From assembly GCA_950295325.1 (NCBI GenBank), contig OX485803.1, positions 23,128,001 to 23,192,000 on the forward strand: a stretch of 64,000 nt of DNA, given 5' to 3'. The DNA comes from Polytrichum commune (lineage: Eukaryota; Streptophyta; Polytrichopsida; Polytrichales; Polytrichaceae). Positions 1-11,540 of this stretch are shown here, piece by piece. The notes under the pieces were generated by a model. It was not told the DNA's origin. It worked only from the letters and a program-made list of their open reading frames with translations, and ran no database searches. A program made the translations under genes and the position numbers. The stretch's first letter is position 1, and each line of letters starts with the position of its first letter.

Positions 1-45
1 TTCTTCAGAAATAGCTACCATCAATAAGATTTTGGGAATATATAC

Positions 46-2669
46 CTTTTGAAAGTGGCCAACTTGATGGGTCGAGTCAACCAGATGTGCTGCCTTTCCA
101 AAAAAGGTATGAACACCAGTGGCTATTACAACAGCCTCTATCTCCCCTTGCTTGCAGGTGGATCCAGAAAACACCACATCACCTGGTTTCTTGGTTACTG
201 GAAGTGATTCACCAGTAAGAGCCGACTGAAATACAAGGTGGCGCACAATCAATGTTAAGAGCCTCCTAGTCCAAAAATGGATAGACCCAAAATGAAGGCA
301 CTCGACCCTAACTATTAAAATGTTTTCACATCTTTCATGCCCATCTTCTCAGTCAACTTGAATTAATATGCAGCACATACGCATCGAGACACTCGTGCCC
401 TGCAATTTTTAAAGCAAATTGAACTTGAACTAAGGATTGTATCCAAACCTGATCTATTTTCAGGGCATCTCCTTCCAGCAGACGTGCATCAGCTGGGACG
501 ATATCACCAAGTTTGATACTTATTATATCACCAGGAACCAATACCATGGCATCTTCCTCGTTCCAACGACCATCTCGCAAGACCTGTGAACCACTTGCCA
601 TTGAGCACATAATTGAAAGAAATAAGTTGCGTCCGTATCTTGTTACATAAATTAAGTGTGTGAACGCTTCTTCCATATCTTAAAGTTCCAAAGAAACAGA
701 AAATATAACATGTCGTAAACTAAGACGAAATTTGGTCACCCGGGTTCTTGGGACTCAGGTAAATGACTTGATGTAGCAAGTGGCTTAATTTATTGATTTC
801 TGCTTCTAATAGAATCACAGTACCAGCTGCTTCCCACCAGTATACCACACTGGTGATAGTTTCTTCATAAATACAATCTCATTAGCCTTTCAATCTTGGT
901 AAAGAATTGGGAGAGAATTGAAGGACATTTGCTTGCAAAGAAAAATATCTAGTGCAAGGTTACACTGATAGAGACACCATTTAAAACCACGGAGTGCAGT
1001 CTTGTGTACACAGCGTACCTTGGCTTTGGGGGCCAGCCGAGCCATCAGAGCTGCAGCAGCATTTCCTGCATTATTCTCTTCAATGAAGGAGACGGTAGAG
1101 TTCACGACTAGGAGCGTTACGATCCCAACAAAATCCTGCCAATCTGGTGGACGGCCCTGCACACAGAATACAGAACAGCGGTCAACAATATGATAGAACA
1201 GAGTAGGTCTAGAATGAAAAATGCGTCACCTACAAATCGATGGAATGATTTTATCATTGCCTGGCACTTACTCCTCCATTCGATAAAGCAAGAGCCATAA
1301 TAGCAGCAGCTTCCATGACCCAGGACAAAGGATTCCACATGAATCCAAGGAATTTTAGGACCTTGCTTTCCTGCCAGCCAGAATCAATCAGCCCAATATC
1401 ATACTCAATTTCTGATCAGGCAGCTTTGGCACCTGACTCACTAAACTTCAAATATACGTACTTCGTCAGACTCCCCAACGCCTAAAATAATCTCCAAGCA
1501 TCAAGACAAAACACATGTTCCTAGCCTACTCGGCCCTTCCCCATACAGAACTGATACAATCAGAGCTTTCCTGCTCACGAGGTGTTAGTGTATGAAGTGG
1601 ATTCAGATATACAAAAAATAATCTGTCACCAATTTCAACTAGCTGGAAAAAATAAATTGAAGAAAGCAATTCATAGTTGGAGTCACCAGAGTCCGTATCA
1701 TGAAAACTCTGTTCAACACTCTGGATTAATTGTGTATCTGAGTATTTGAGCATTTGAGCATTAAACACAATTTTGGTATTCAACGTGAGAAATTGATGAA
1801 ATCGTCGTATTAGGGTATTCGACAGCCGGTGTCATATGGTTACAAAATACCTTCTTTTCTTCAAGCTTGTTGTGACCAAACACAGCAAGGCGCTCCTGCA
1901 CCTCACCTGCTGTTAGCCCTTCCTTGCTACATCTCAAATGTGTAAAGACCTCTTCCAAGGGGACCCGTTCCTGCAACGACAGAATTCTCAAACATCAGTG
2001 AAGGTTTATGAACTGACCTCGTCGAGCTTCAAGGACTGACCTCCCTTATACACTGCATACCAGCGGAATGCACTTAAATGAACCCGAACTCTAGACCCGA
2101 AGTGCATTTAAGTGCCATTTTGTACATCCTTTCAGAAAAATAGGAGACCTAAAGACACCATAAACACACGACTCAGCTTTGAGAATTCTCTCCTACCCCG
2201 GAGAGAAGAAAGACTTTGGAACACATAAAATCTGGTGGCAATATTGAAACATCTGATCTCTGAGCAAGCAGTGGCTTTAATTACCTATTGATTTAATGAA
2301 CTGGAGACATTATCTTTTTAAGAAATTGAGATGAATCATGATATGTCGGTTTGCCTGGTTCGAAGGTTGTTTCACTATGCAGGTGACACCTTTAATGCAG
2401 TGCAAAACTACGTAGGAATTGTCCCCCATACACGACGCAGAAGTAACAATATTAAATTACTATATTTAATAATTTATTTATCTAATATTCAATCTTCAAT
2501 GTTTAATGCTCAATATTCAATATTTAATTAGTATATTTAATTAGTCTGTAACACAACGATTGAGAGAGAAGCGGAGCACAGGCATTACCAAATCCACGGT
2601 CTCATTGTTGATGGCCTCCAAATCTGCTTTTATATCCGCTGTTGACTTTGCTTTCTGCTCCTCGTCCAT
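46..2669 (-). CDS. AHA: Plasma-membrane H+-ATPase (P3A), N-terminal exons, partial
   Basis: P3A-type proton pump that hydrolyses ATP to export H+ across the plasma membrane. Six exons can be placed, all phase 0: 2669-2589, 1970-1851, 1370-1272, 1156-1019, 583-449 and 225-46, each with AG/GT borders, giving 251 codons. The protein starts MDEEQKAKS and then has the family N-terminus [15 protein letters not shown]. Membrane helix 1 ([17 protein letters not shown]) is in exon 3 and helix 2 ([17 protein letters not shown]) in exon 4. The actuator domain follows, with [19 protein letters not shown] and the dephosphorylation motif TGES in exon 6. The window ends in the next intron, so the phosphorylated Asp (DKTGT), the nucleotide-binding domain and the regulatory tail lie outside. 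The 12-16 residues before the usual start are extra for this family. An in-frame opening continues upstream of this ATG through a possible acceptor near 2695, so a longer N-terminus cannot be excluded. No frameshift or stop is seen. Confidence 0.95.
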
Positions 2670-4250
2670 GATGTCTTCAGCCGTGGCCCCTGCAAGCCCG
2701 TCGTTAACAATAAAATGACAAGAAATTGATAACTTAGAGATGAGAAGGTTGCACGTAGAAGGCAATGCAGGAGGAGGAAAACACTAGAGAAGATTAACTA
2801 CTGCAGGGCAGCAACAACAACTTGTATCATCACAGTACACCTTGTTCCAGGCCGCTGAATATATAACCAATGTGGAAGGAGAAATTCAATCAAAAGTCCA
2901 AGTGAATGAGTAGCAGATTATTATCGCGCTACAGGTGAGCTTCCTTACACCTTCCTCCGGCAGGTGCATAACAGAGTCAATGCGGACAAAGGATTCTATC
3001 GAGACCTTTAAGTACTGACAGCAAGAACAAAGTGTAGAGCACCTGATAACAACAGAGCACATTTAAAGAAAAGCCTCCTTATGACATATTGATCTAAGGT
3101 CCGGATGTATAGACGCCATGCATGAGGAGAACAGCAATGGGGAACTAGATATCACTCAGGTTCCGCAAGGTAGCAACAACATTGAGTGACGCGTCCAACG
3201 ATAACGCTACTCCAACCTTGATCGCGACGAGAAACAGAGTATAATCAAGCTATCAGCGAGCGTCCTCACAGCTTGCAGCGGGAGGAGAAATTCAATGAAA
3301 AACTACTAACTGTACCTTAAACTACCGCAAGTAGCAATAACAAAGTACAACTCATGTGGACCAAAACAAAATGTCTTCCAACCTCGGTGTCATTGTGAAA
3401 GAGAGAGAATCGTCACGCTACTAGCGGACCTTCTCACACCTAGCGCAAGGAGAATTTCAATAGAGAACCAACCAATTGACAGCTATATACAAAGTACAGC
3501 AAGAACAGCGAAAAGAACAAGCACCTCACCCGACGAAAACGCTTTCTCCACCTCGGTGCGATTGGAACAGCGCTAGCAGCGAGCCTGCTCGCACTTTGCA
3601 GAAGCTGAATGTCAGCGGAGAACTGACCACAGGTTACGTGCAGCAGGACAGGCGCAACGACAATTTCCGCACTGGCAGGTCGAACAGAAGTAGAACTATC
3701 CGCATTACTATCACTATTGCAGCAGCTTGTGGTTCCTCTCGGAACATAGCTATGTCACTGAGAATCGTCGCACTACCTTACGGAAGGAGAGATTTCAATA
3801 GAGAACTAACCAATTGAAAGCTACATAAAAAAGTACAGTAAGGCAGCGAAAGATTAAAAAAAAGCACAGTCACCCGACGAAAACCAAATCCTCTTACCCT
3901 TGGTGCGAGTGGAACAGCACTCGCAGCGAGCCTCCTCGCACTTTGGAGAACTGACCACAAGGTACGTGCAGCAGCCGGACAGCGACAATTAACGCACCCG
4001 GCGCTCTCTGTGGATGGCAATGGCAGATCGCACAGAAGTAGCACTCAACCTACTACGGGGCATTGCTCTATGTATGTATTCTTATTGATTACAGCAGCCG
4101 GTGGATGCGTTGGCCTCCAACCTCGCCAGGTGCGAAGAAGAAGAAGCCAGAAGACCGCGGCTCGTCCCTCGAGAGGGATGTGGGCTCTAATAATCAGAGG
4201 TAGGTTGCCGGGACATGAGGACTGGGAGCGAGGGAGGGATAGTTAATTAG
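2670..4250 (-). promoter_or_regulatory. Probable leader and promoter region of the H+-ATPase gene
   Basis: This GC-richer stretch lies directly upstream of the H+-ATPase ATG and stops abruptly at about 4250, where AT-rich spacer begins. On the minus strand it has a pyrimidine-rich CTTCTTCTTCTTCGC tract near 4127-4141, several possible splice donors (for example CGTCGG followed by GTGA) and a splice-flanked segment at about 2955-3015. A leader with introns or upstream ORFs fits what is known of plant H+-ATPase genes. Transcription start and leader splicing are inference. No TATA box was assigned. Confidence 0.45.
3436..3995. repeat. Degenerate tandem repeat, about 337-bp period, two main copies
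   Basis: Copies begin near 3436 and 3774. Both start with a purine-rich AAGGAGA-TTTCAATAGAGAAC segment, continue through ACCAATTGA-AGCTA-ATA and CACCCGACGAAAAC, and reach a GAACAGC-CTCGCAGCGAGCCT-CTCGCACTTTG block. More diverged partial copies of the AAGGAGAAATTCAAT start occur near 2876 and 3283. On the minus strand the shared block reads LQSARRLAASAVPLA in one copy and LQSASRLAASAVPIA in the other, and both end in the same CGTCGG/GTGA donor-like site. Confidence 0.65.
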
Positions 4251-7200
4251 CTTGGACGATCGTTGTCTGTATGTAAAAAGTTGTTAAGTGGCCTGGCTTA
4301 GGTTAAGCTCAGTTAGGGATGAGATGGGGTGTTGAGACTTGTCTCAAGTGTGTGAAATATACACTATTTCTTAAATAAGATCAAAAAGAATACAAGCTCT
4401 AAAATAAATAAAAGAAATCATAAAAGTTGAAGAAAATAAATTTAATAAAAGAATAAGTTTAAATTTTCATTATATAATCGATATTCGATAAACCCACATG
4501 TGATGAAATATATAACAAAATTTTAAGGACAAGAAAATTAAAAGAGTAATAAAAATTCAAATAGATATGTTTGAAGCAAAAAAAAAAGTTAATAGAATAA
4601 TAAGTAAAATAATCATTAATAAACCACATGGGATAAGTGTAGTGTTTTTTTCTTAGGCGACAGGGTTTTGGTAAGTACATGTCAAGAGTTAAAGAAAAGT
4701 TACATGAATGTCAAAATTCAAAGAATAAGAAAAGAAAAAATTTAAGGAAGTAATAAGTAAAAATCATTAAATATTGAGTCTTTTAATAAACCCACTTGTG
4801 AGCTAAGCTCTAGAGATCAAATCTAGAGGTTTTTCACTCCTGGCCACGGGTTTTTAGTGTTATAAATGAGGCTAATTCTATGTAATCAGTTTAGCACATC
4901 AAAATTAAAGGGGTAAGGGTGTGTACTTACAAAAATCTTACGGAGATCAACTAATCGTGTCATGGGGGAATCCAATCATGAATGTTGACGATGGATGGGA
5001 GTGGGCTCCAACACAACATGTGTCCTACTCTAACTAGTTATATTTAAGTTTCATGTATGAACCCAAAATAGCTTAGGTTCTCTTCTTTTAAAAAAAACCT
5101 CATCCGCAAGTTACATGTACTTATGTTGAGGAATATACTCATGTTAAGAAAGGAACGTAGTTAAGTTGATAATTGAGTTAACTTTACCTACAATTGTGAA
5201 CTTTATGGCCAAGTTTGTAGTTTTGAACTTATGAGTAATCATGAACTTACAAAAGGAATGCCCTTCTTTTTAAATTCGGTATCACTTAGAAATATGTACA
5301 TCACTTCGGTAGTCATATTCTAACAATTCCAAGTTTGAAAGGAAGTGCACTTCACTTGTAACTTGCAAGTAAAGAGAATACTTATAAGTTTTGAATTATG
5401 AAACACCACATGTAATTACTAGAACATCTTAAAATGAATGTATCTGGTGAAGAGTGTATTATTGTAGGCACTAGTCAAGTTCATGTTCAAATCTTAAGCC
5501 ACACGAAAATCACCTTCCACTAGAATGAAGATAGTGCCGTGATATATGTTGCTTCCAAATACTAGATTGCATGCACTTCTTATGGCATCATTTAGTCCAT
5601 GTATTCCCAGTCAAATTATGTAATGTACAAGCAAAAATCCCGTGAATATGAAGTAACATAGCGGACTTTAGGCCTTTGTAAGGTGTCTTTAGGCCTTTGT
5701 AATGTGTCCACTACATCTTCAAAGTTCATTAAACATTGCATTTCATCCCATTTTCATCCATTTTTCAGTTTGCTCACAAATCCAAATCACCATTCGTCTT
5801 CTTCTTTTTGAACAACAAGGAGACAACAAGTCCTATGTTTTCCAAGGTAAGAATGGAATGTGATGTAGGAGGAAGGGAGAAGGTCAATCATGTTAACAAA
5901 TCCTGGTGAAACATTTAGAAACTACTAACCTATAACATAATAAACATTGCAAGGTTTTTTTTGTCTTGTAACGGATTTCAAGGGATAAGCTTAATACCAT
6001 GCCCACACTTGCGGAAAGCCAGTGAATAATTCAACTTTGTTCATTAACATCAATAAGTGTGGGTGTAACGTGCCCCCTTCCTTTGGATAATGTGTATGCT
6101 ACCTCTCTTTCATGATATAACCAACGTACTTTACCTACGAACACTCGAATTCTCACTACATTACATCTAGTGAGCATCACTGGCGAAAGGAAGAATGAAG
6201 TGGCCCATCTTAGCAAGTGTTGTCCATTGGCTTTACCCACCAGTAAGTGTGGCATGGTATAAGTGTGGCGAACCAAGGTCAATCTTTAGAATTTGGGGTC
6301 AACCCTCAATTTTCAAAGTCTCTAAATCAACTTGCCTAGCTTCATCGTACATTGACTAAAGGGACTTGGTCCAACTTGCACAAATTTAATGCGCCCACCT
6401 TAATATGTGCTCAATTCCAATTCCCTTGTATCTCTCAAGTTGGTGTGCCGGCACTCGGGCTTTGGGATCTTTGTCGAGAACTAAAGTAAGCAAGCCTTCA
6501 AATGGACACTTTTAGCTTTGCACCCACTTCTCCTTGGATACGAAACATGTAATTAGTGCAAGATGATTGCAAATTCCAAAGCGTGTCCGCAACCATTTGC
6601 CTTATAGTTTTTGGAGCTCATATGAATATCTTATTTATTATCAAAGTGAAGTCTCTCGAGTTCATTGTGTTCACCTACACTCATGCAAGTACAGTGACAT
6701 GAACATGAAGTTATTAATGAGTGCCCTTCAAGTACTTCAATTTTTTGTGCATCCTATTGCTATCGTCCATCCAATCATAGTGGAAAAGATTTTGGTGAGT
6801 CGGATTTTCCCAATAAACCATGTGAGAACCTAAGGGCTTGTCCTTGTGGGGGTTAGCGCTTTATGTAGATTCAATGGCAAAACTGTAAAATCACTTACTT
6901 TAAGAACTCATCGATTTTTTAACCTTACTGTGCAACCCAAGGGGTGGACTCTTCATTGGAAACCTAAATGACTTGCGTGGGTCAATATGAAATTAAACCT
7001 CTTATATATGAGAAGTTTATAAAGGAAATATATATTTATGTACTAAAAGGATACTCACGGCGTGCTATAAATGAACTCATGTATTTACATTAAGCTTTTC
7101 AATTAATGTGATAAATGCCGCCACTACATTTATTTATTTATTTTTATTTTACACACACATATATATTGAATCAAATAAGCCTACACCACATATAAGAGCC

Positions 7201-7310
7201 ACTTTCATTTTCTAATAAAAATGTCATTTTCATCCTTATCATTTCTCCCCCTCCCCCGGTGTTGAATTAACAGACATGCACCGGTCAAAAAGGCACAGTT
7301 AATGATAGGT
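4251..7310. other. AT-rich spacer, no gene recognised
   Basis: No domain-bearing frame was found on either strand. The ORFs here are short, with atypical composition. A segment at about 6485-6670 resembles 20347-20490, so it belongs to a dispersed repeat. A short direct duplication (TTAGGCCTTTGTAA) is present near 5666-5705. Confidence 0.5.
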
Positions 7311-7311
7311 A

Positions 7312-7487
7312 CACCCTACCCTACCCTACCCTACCCCCTAGCTACCTTCCCCAGAAGTTTCCAGAAGTGTCCGTACCTCCACAGTACTGTCCTTTCCGTA
7401 CCCCTCATGCATGTATGGGTGGGTGGATGGGTGGATGGGTCCATGTATGTATGAATGTGTGTATGTATGTATGGAGGGATGGATGGA
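7312..7487. repeat. Microsatellites: (CCCTA)n, then (GGGT/GGAT/GTAT)n
   Basis: About five CCCTA pentamers lie at 7312-7337. ATGGGTGGGTGGATGG-type and GTATGTAT-type repeats fill about 7410-7487. The pentamer differs from the plant telomere unit CCCTAAA, so this is not a telomere remnant. Confidence 0.85.
7353..7372 (+). promoter_or_regulatory. Heat-shock element (three contiguous perfect pentamers)
   Basis: The sequence AGAAG-TTTCC-AGAAG-TGTCC gives three contiguous nGAAn/nTTCn/nGAAn units plus a fourth imperfect one, which is the canonical binding site of heat-shock factors. It lies about 165 bp upstream of the ATG of the 58-codon ORF. Chance occurrence in 64 kb is possible but the position is suggestive. 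Confidence 0.5.
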
Positions 7488-7537
7488 TGGGGCATGACAT
7501 ATCATGGCAAGCGAGGAGTAGGTAGCCTAACTCCATA

Positions 7538-7714
7538 ATGGCTGAGGTTGTCAAAGATTTCGAAGGATCGCAGAGAATGATGGAAAGAACTCTGATGAGC
7601 TTGGGAAGGGAACCCGCTACAGCTCGTAAACGAGCTTTGGTGGTGGTGGTGGTGGTGACTGCACCGCTCCTTCTCTTTAGTGTGGGCTTCTTTGTTTCGA
7701 CCCTTTGTCGTTAA
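7538..7714 (+). CDS. Possible 58-residue single-pass membrane microprotein
   Basis: I do not recognise a family. The ORF encodes 58 residues starting MAEVVKDFEGSQRM. It has an amphipathic charged N-terminal half (residues 1-29), a basic RKR at 30-32, then about 22 hydrophobic residues (six consecutive Val at 35-40, then TAPLLLFSVGFFVS) and a short STLCR end. This is the layout of a tail-anchored or single-pass protein with positive charge on the cytosolic side. The ORF is clearly GC-richer than its AT-rich surroundings and starts at the first ATG after a five-codon upstream ORF at 7504. A perfect heat-shock element is upstream. The six GTG codons could simply be a (GGT)n microsatellite, and no homologue is known to me, so whether it is a gene is uncertain. 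Confidence 0.4.
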   Translation: MAEVVKDFEGSQRMMERTLMSLGREPATARKRALVVVVVVTAPLLLFSVGFFVSTLCR

Positions 7715-9689
7715 TTTAGTTAGCTTGATTTGATGTGGTGCATACTATCATAGAACATCACATTGCTCTAGGAAATAGATAAATTAGTGTAGCAATGTGT
7801 AAGATATTACATTTTCACAATGTAACTCCTAAGAGCTTGGGAGGCATGAAACGGACTTCGTTCTTCGGTTCTAGGTAGTTGAACCACATGTTTTCGAATT
7901 TTGATGTTGATTTTTTTCCATCTTGAAGGCATGGAAATCTCTTACCTAAGCACATTACATATGTCTACACTCTATTCTATCACATAATGGACCCTACTGT
8001 CAATTAGGTCTAAAAACGTCACCCGCATCATGCCCTGGTCATTGTGTGGCCTACACATGGCACCTTTACCCTTGCTCATACTTACAATAAGACATCTTGG
8101 GTCCATCTCGGTCCGGCTTTCTAGCTTCAGATCACTTAGTACATTTTGAAAACGATGTGCGGCATAATATAGAGAGGATTAAAATCATTTGAAATAAAAA
8201 TTATAAAGGAATTCCAAATAATGAAGGGGCCATTAAATGTAGACAATCCCATTATAAGTAAGTTAGATGGACATAAAACGTGGGCCATTATTTTTTGTAA
8301 AATTAATATAGGGGCTGAAGATAAGGATCCTAGAAGGTATGTTTAGTATGGTATGTAAATGGGTTTAGGACTCACGGGGATGGATGATAATTGGGATTTA
8401 CGTCTGTCCAAAAATGGCTTAAAAGGAATATAGAGTACAAAAAATTGCAATGACTTGGACAATATAAGTAATGGAAGGGTGCAAACAAATGGGCCATTTT
8501 TGAAATTTAAGTAATTATAGGGAGGCTTTAATTCAACCCTTGAAGGTAAATAGCCCCCCCAAAAAAAACCCCCAGCCGCACATGGTGCACAAAAATGCCT
8601 TAGAGTGATCTACCCGTGCCAGCAACCTATTATGCAGTGGCAAAGATCGCGAAAAAATAACTAACAATCATTCTCAATGGGGTTTTCCCCACGGCCCATC
8701 CACTCTACTATGATGGTGCCTCCAACACTACAATGTGTGGACACCCTATTTGTTGCTCCTCTCGCAACATGTTGAACTTCACGCCTTTAGTGTTAGCAAT
8801 AGGCTTCCCGTACCTATACGCAAACAATTTAGGCTAATGCCTTCAGATTGCAACAACATGAAGTTGTACAACTTGCATTTTGCCACTTCGGTAGCATGAA
8901 CATCCCAAAATCTTTAAATCCAAATACATGAAAGCACAAAGTCACATTCAGATGAAGAATTGAACCTCAAAGGGTTGGTAGCCTTCTCTTGTGACAAACA
9001 CTAAAGGCAAATCAATATCTACTGAGATATTCAAAGGATCAACATAAGGTACTGACTTTAATTTCGTTTGTTTTAGTGTTTGCCCACCATATAAGCTGAA
9101 GAAAAGAAAAGAAATCAATATACTATCGATTGGAGGTCCAAGGAGGTACCAAGAAGCACACATTGCTCAAATGGCACGATCCTTTCTCACATAACACTAC
9201 GCATTAAACTCTCTTGTAAGATTATGAAGTTAGAAAGCTGAACTTTGTGAAGCATTTAACTTGTTGAGCATTGTTCTAATTATCACATCCACATGGTTGG
9301 GGTCCTCAAGAGATTTGGTGAACTCCATATAAGTATGTTTCAATTTTGAAATTCAATACATCTTTATTAACAATGGATCAATGGATCAATTCAATGGGAA
9401 CCTTTACGAAATTTGATGAGCACATGTGAAAGGTTTGTGTTGCAGACCCGAAGATGAGAATGATCTTTATAATCTATCAACTTGGCTCATTAGGGTGTTC
9501 ATTGGCTCAGTACCACTCTTTTTAATTGTGCCACCCACATTGTTATGCTCTCCTCATGTGTTGCACCTTATTTCTCAACTCAAACTTGCTCGGCTTACAA
9601 AATGTTGATGGTTTGCAAATAGCGCGATCAATCGCCCTTTGCTTGTTGTAATTCGTGTGCCATTTCCAAATTTGGAGCTTGTACTACAT
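7715..9689. other. Spacer, no gene recognised
   Basis: The composition is AT-rich with a C-run near 8555. Frames of up to 71 codons exist but show no domain, and their residue composition is irregular. Confidence 0.5.
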
Positions 9690-10049
9690 CTACGGTGTAA
9701 TTACGATTGGACCCTGGAAAAATTGAAGGTTGTACATCATTCTCTTGATTTTCTTGCCTAAAACATGGGACCTTAGGTCATGGAAGGAATGTTTCACTTT
9801 AACATTTGGTGTTGCAAGCATGTGCAAATTCATCACCCTGCTATGGTATAATGTAATGACGTTCACATCATTGATTGTGGCACTTCTGCATACTAGGCAT
9901 GATCTTGGTTGCCCAATAAAGCTTATCCATGTATAAAGGCATGACCAACAAAACAGTTGGCCACAAGTAGTTATAACATGGTCATGGATTGATTTAAAAC
10001 AAATGCTACAATCCAAAAAGCTCCCATGCGAAGCTACGACTAAATTCAT
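9690..10049 (-). pseudogene. RMA-type RING-finger E3 ligase remnant
   Basis: A single frame of 119 codons from the ATG at 10049 carries a C3HC4 RING similar to plant RMA (RNF5-like) ER ubiquitin ligases: FLDCSICF, then TTCGQLFCWSCLYTW, then SCLVCRS and VITLY, the same order as DCNIC, TLCGHLFCWPCLY, CPVCK and LVPLYG in RMA proteins. The fourth zinc ligand, His in CGHLFC, is Gln here. The C-terminal membrane anchor of RMA proteins is absent, and the frame is about half the usual length of about 240 residues. It has no intron and stands alone. The lost ligand and truncation suggest a processed or fragmentary copy. A divergent functional RING is less likely. Confidence 0.6.
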
Positions 10050-10109
10050 GTTGGTTTTGACTTTATTGAAGAGGGTGGGGCACAAGAGTGTTCTATGTTT
10101 GTCGTCCAC

Positions 10110-10865
10110 AAAACAAACAACTCACAAGTAATAAAGAGGAGTTGATGCAAGCTATAGCTTATATATACATGTGGGACACCAAATTGGTATACGTGAGTGC
10201 TTCATGTATGTAAACTAGGAGAGACAACACTCTACTCACTCTCCAATCCTGAATTTGGACAACTCACAATGATGCACTTCGATATGGTTACTTTTGTGGA
10301 CTCAACTCCACTTTTAAAACATGTCATAGCAACATTCTACAAGATCAAAATGTGTTAGAATGTGAAAGTTAATGGGTTGTTCAAATTATATACATCAGTC
10401 ATATGTTTCATTTTGATTACGAAGAGGTGATGTTCACCGACATTGTTGGGGTGATGGTTTTTTTAGATGAGCAAAGTTTGGTGAATTTTAAAGCTCTCTT
10501 GTTTAAGTGTGTTTGCCTCAATCATGCAGTTAAGTAGGAGTTCTATCCATTGGTGTAAGGCCTAGCCGTCACTTTGTCGAGGAGGAGGCTTATAGCCTCT
10601 TCCCGAAATGCAGCCCTCTCAGGCGGCCACGTCACCTCATAATTTTAGGGTTAGGGTTCATATTTCATTGTCATGGTTATTGATTTGTTTATAAAGCAAC
10701 CTTTAACCCTTTAAAGATGCAAGGTCTCAACATGCATCCACATACACAAACTTATTTGAGTCTTGCCAAGCTCACAACTTGTATTTATGGGATTATGGGT
10801 TTGGAACCTTAGTTTATACTTTGATCAAGTCAAAGAGAAAATAAGGATTTAATCATATATGACTT
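10110..10865. other. Spacer with a short dispersed repeat
   Basis: No gene was seen. About 65 bp at 10575-10640 (GAGGAGGAGGCTTATAG, then CGAAATGC-GCCCT) recur in the same orientation at about 60685-60760. Confidence 0.5.
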
Positions 10866-11060
10866 TGATGATCAAAACACAACACATGAATTTACATCCA
10901 AGGGCACCCAAACTACATATTTCGAACTCATATTTTCAATAATATCAAGCACGTGTTGACTATATCAAAAAGTGAACTTGAAAATCAAATTGAACTTAGA
11001 TAGGGTCTCATTTGATATAATTGTCTAATAATGGAAATGTGTAGCTCAAATACATGTTTA
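10866..11060 (+). repeat. Dispersed repeat, copy upstream of the Dof ORF
   Basis: About 190 bp are recognisably the same as 12135-12322 in direct orientation. Shared blocks include ATCCAAGGGCACC, ATTTTCAATAA-ATCAA, TAGGGTC-CTTTGA and TGTAGCTCAAATA. The two copies bracket the Dof ORF. Confidence 0.7.
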
Positions 11061-11310
11061 AAGACATAGACCAAGCTTTCAGTACATTGTCATGCAATTT
11101 CATGTTAACTTGTATTTTTTTTGATGACTAAGAATGACTTGGAATATAATACGAACATGTCCACTATGCAATAAGATGTTGTTGTATTAATTGTGTGTTC
11201 CATAACCGTGCGGAAAAGTAACCATTCAAGACCCATGTACCTTGGACCCAGTCAAGGTAAGAGTCTCTTTACTTTCACATGATTCATACTCTTGTGCAAT
11301 GTCATATGTC

Positions 11311-11390
11311 CTTTTTCTTTTTCTTTCTTCTTTTTCTTCTTCTTTCTTTTTCTTCTTCTTTTTCTTCTTCTTTTTCTTTTTTTCTTTTTT
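11311..11390 (+). repeat. Polypyrimidine (CTT)n-like tract
   Basis: Eighty bases of almost pure C/T made of CTT and CTTTTT units lie 150 bp upstream of the Dof ORF. The tract could act as a pyrimidine-rich promoter or simply be a microsatellite. Confidence 0.85.
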
Positions 11391-11540
11391 CATAAGGATA
11401 CTTTTTAGTAGTAAGAGTACATGATTGCTTTATATTAGTTTCAAATCATCATATGTCTACGGTAGATGAATTCGATGAAGTATCATTGTTGATGAATCTT
11501 GTCATTCCCCATTATTGTTTTTCACAAATTCTTCTCCATC

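Noticed and set aside
7312-7337. CCCTA tandem that looks telomeric
   Set aside because: Plant telomeres are CCCTAAA. This is a five-unit pentamer microsatellite.
8948-9163. 71-codon minus-strand frame with hydrophobic stretch
   Set aside because: No family match, AT-rich spacer context and no splice or promoter support.
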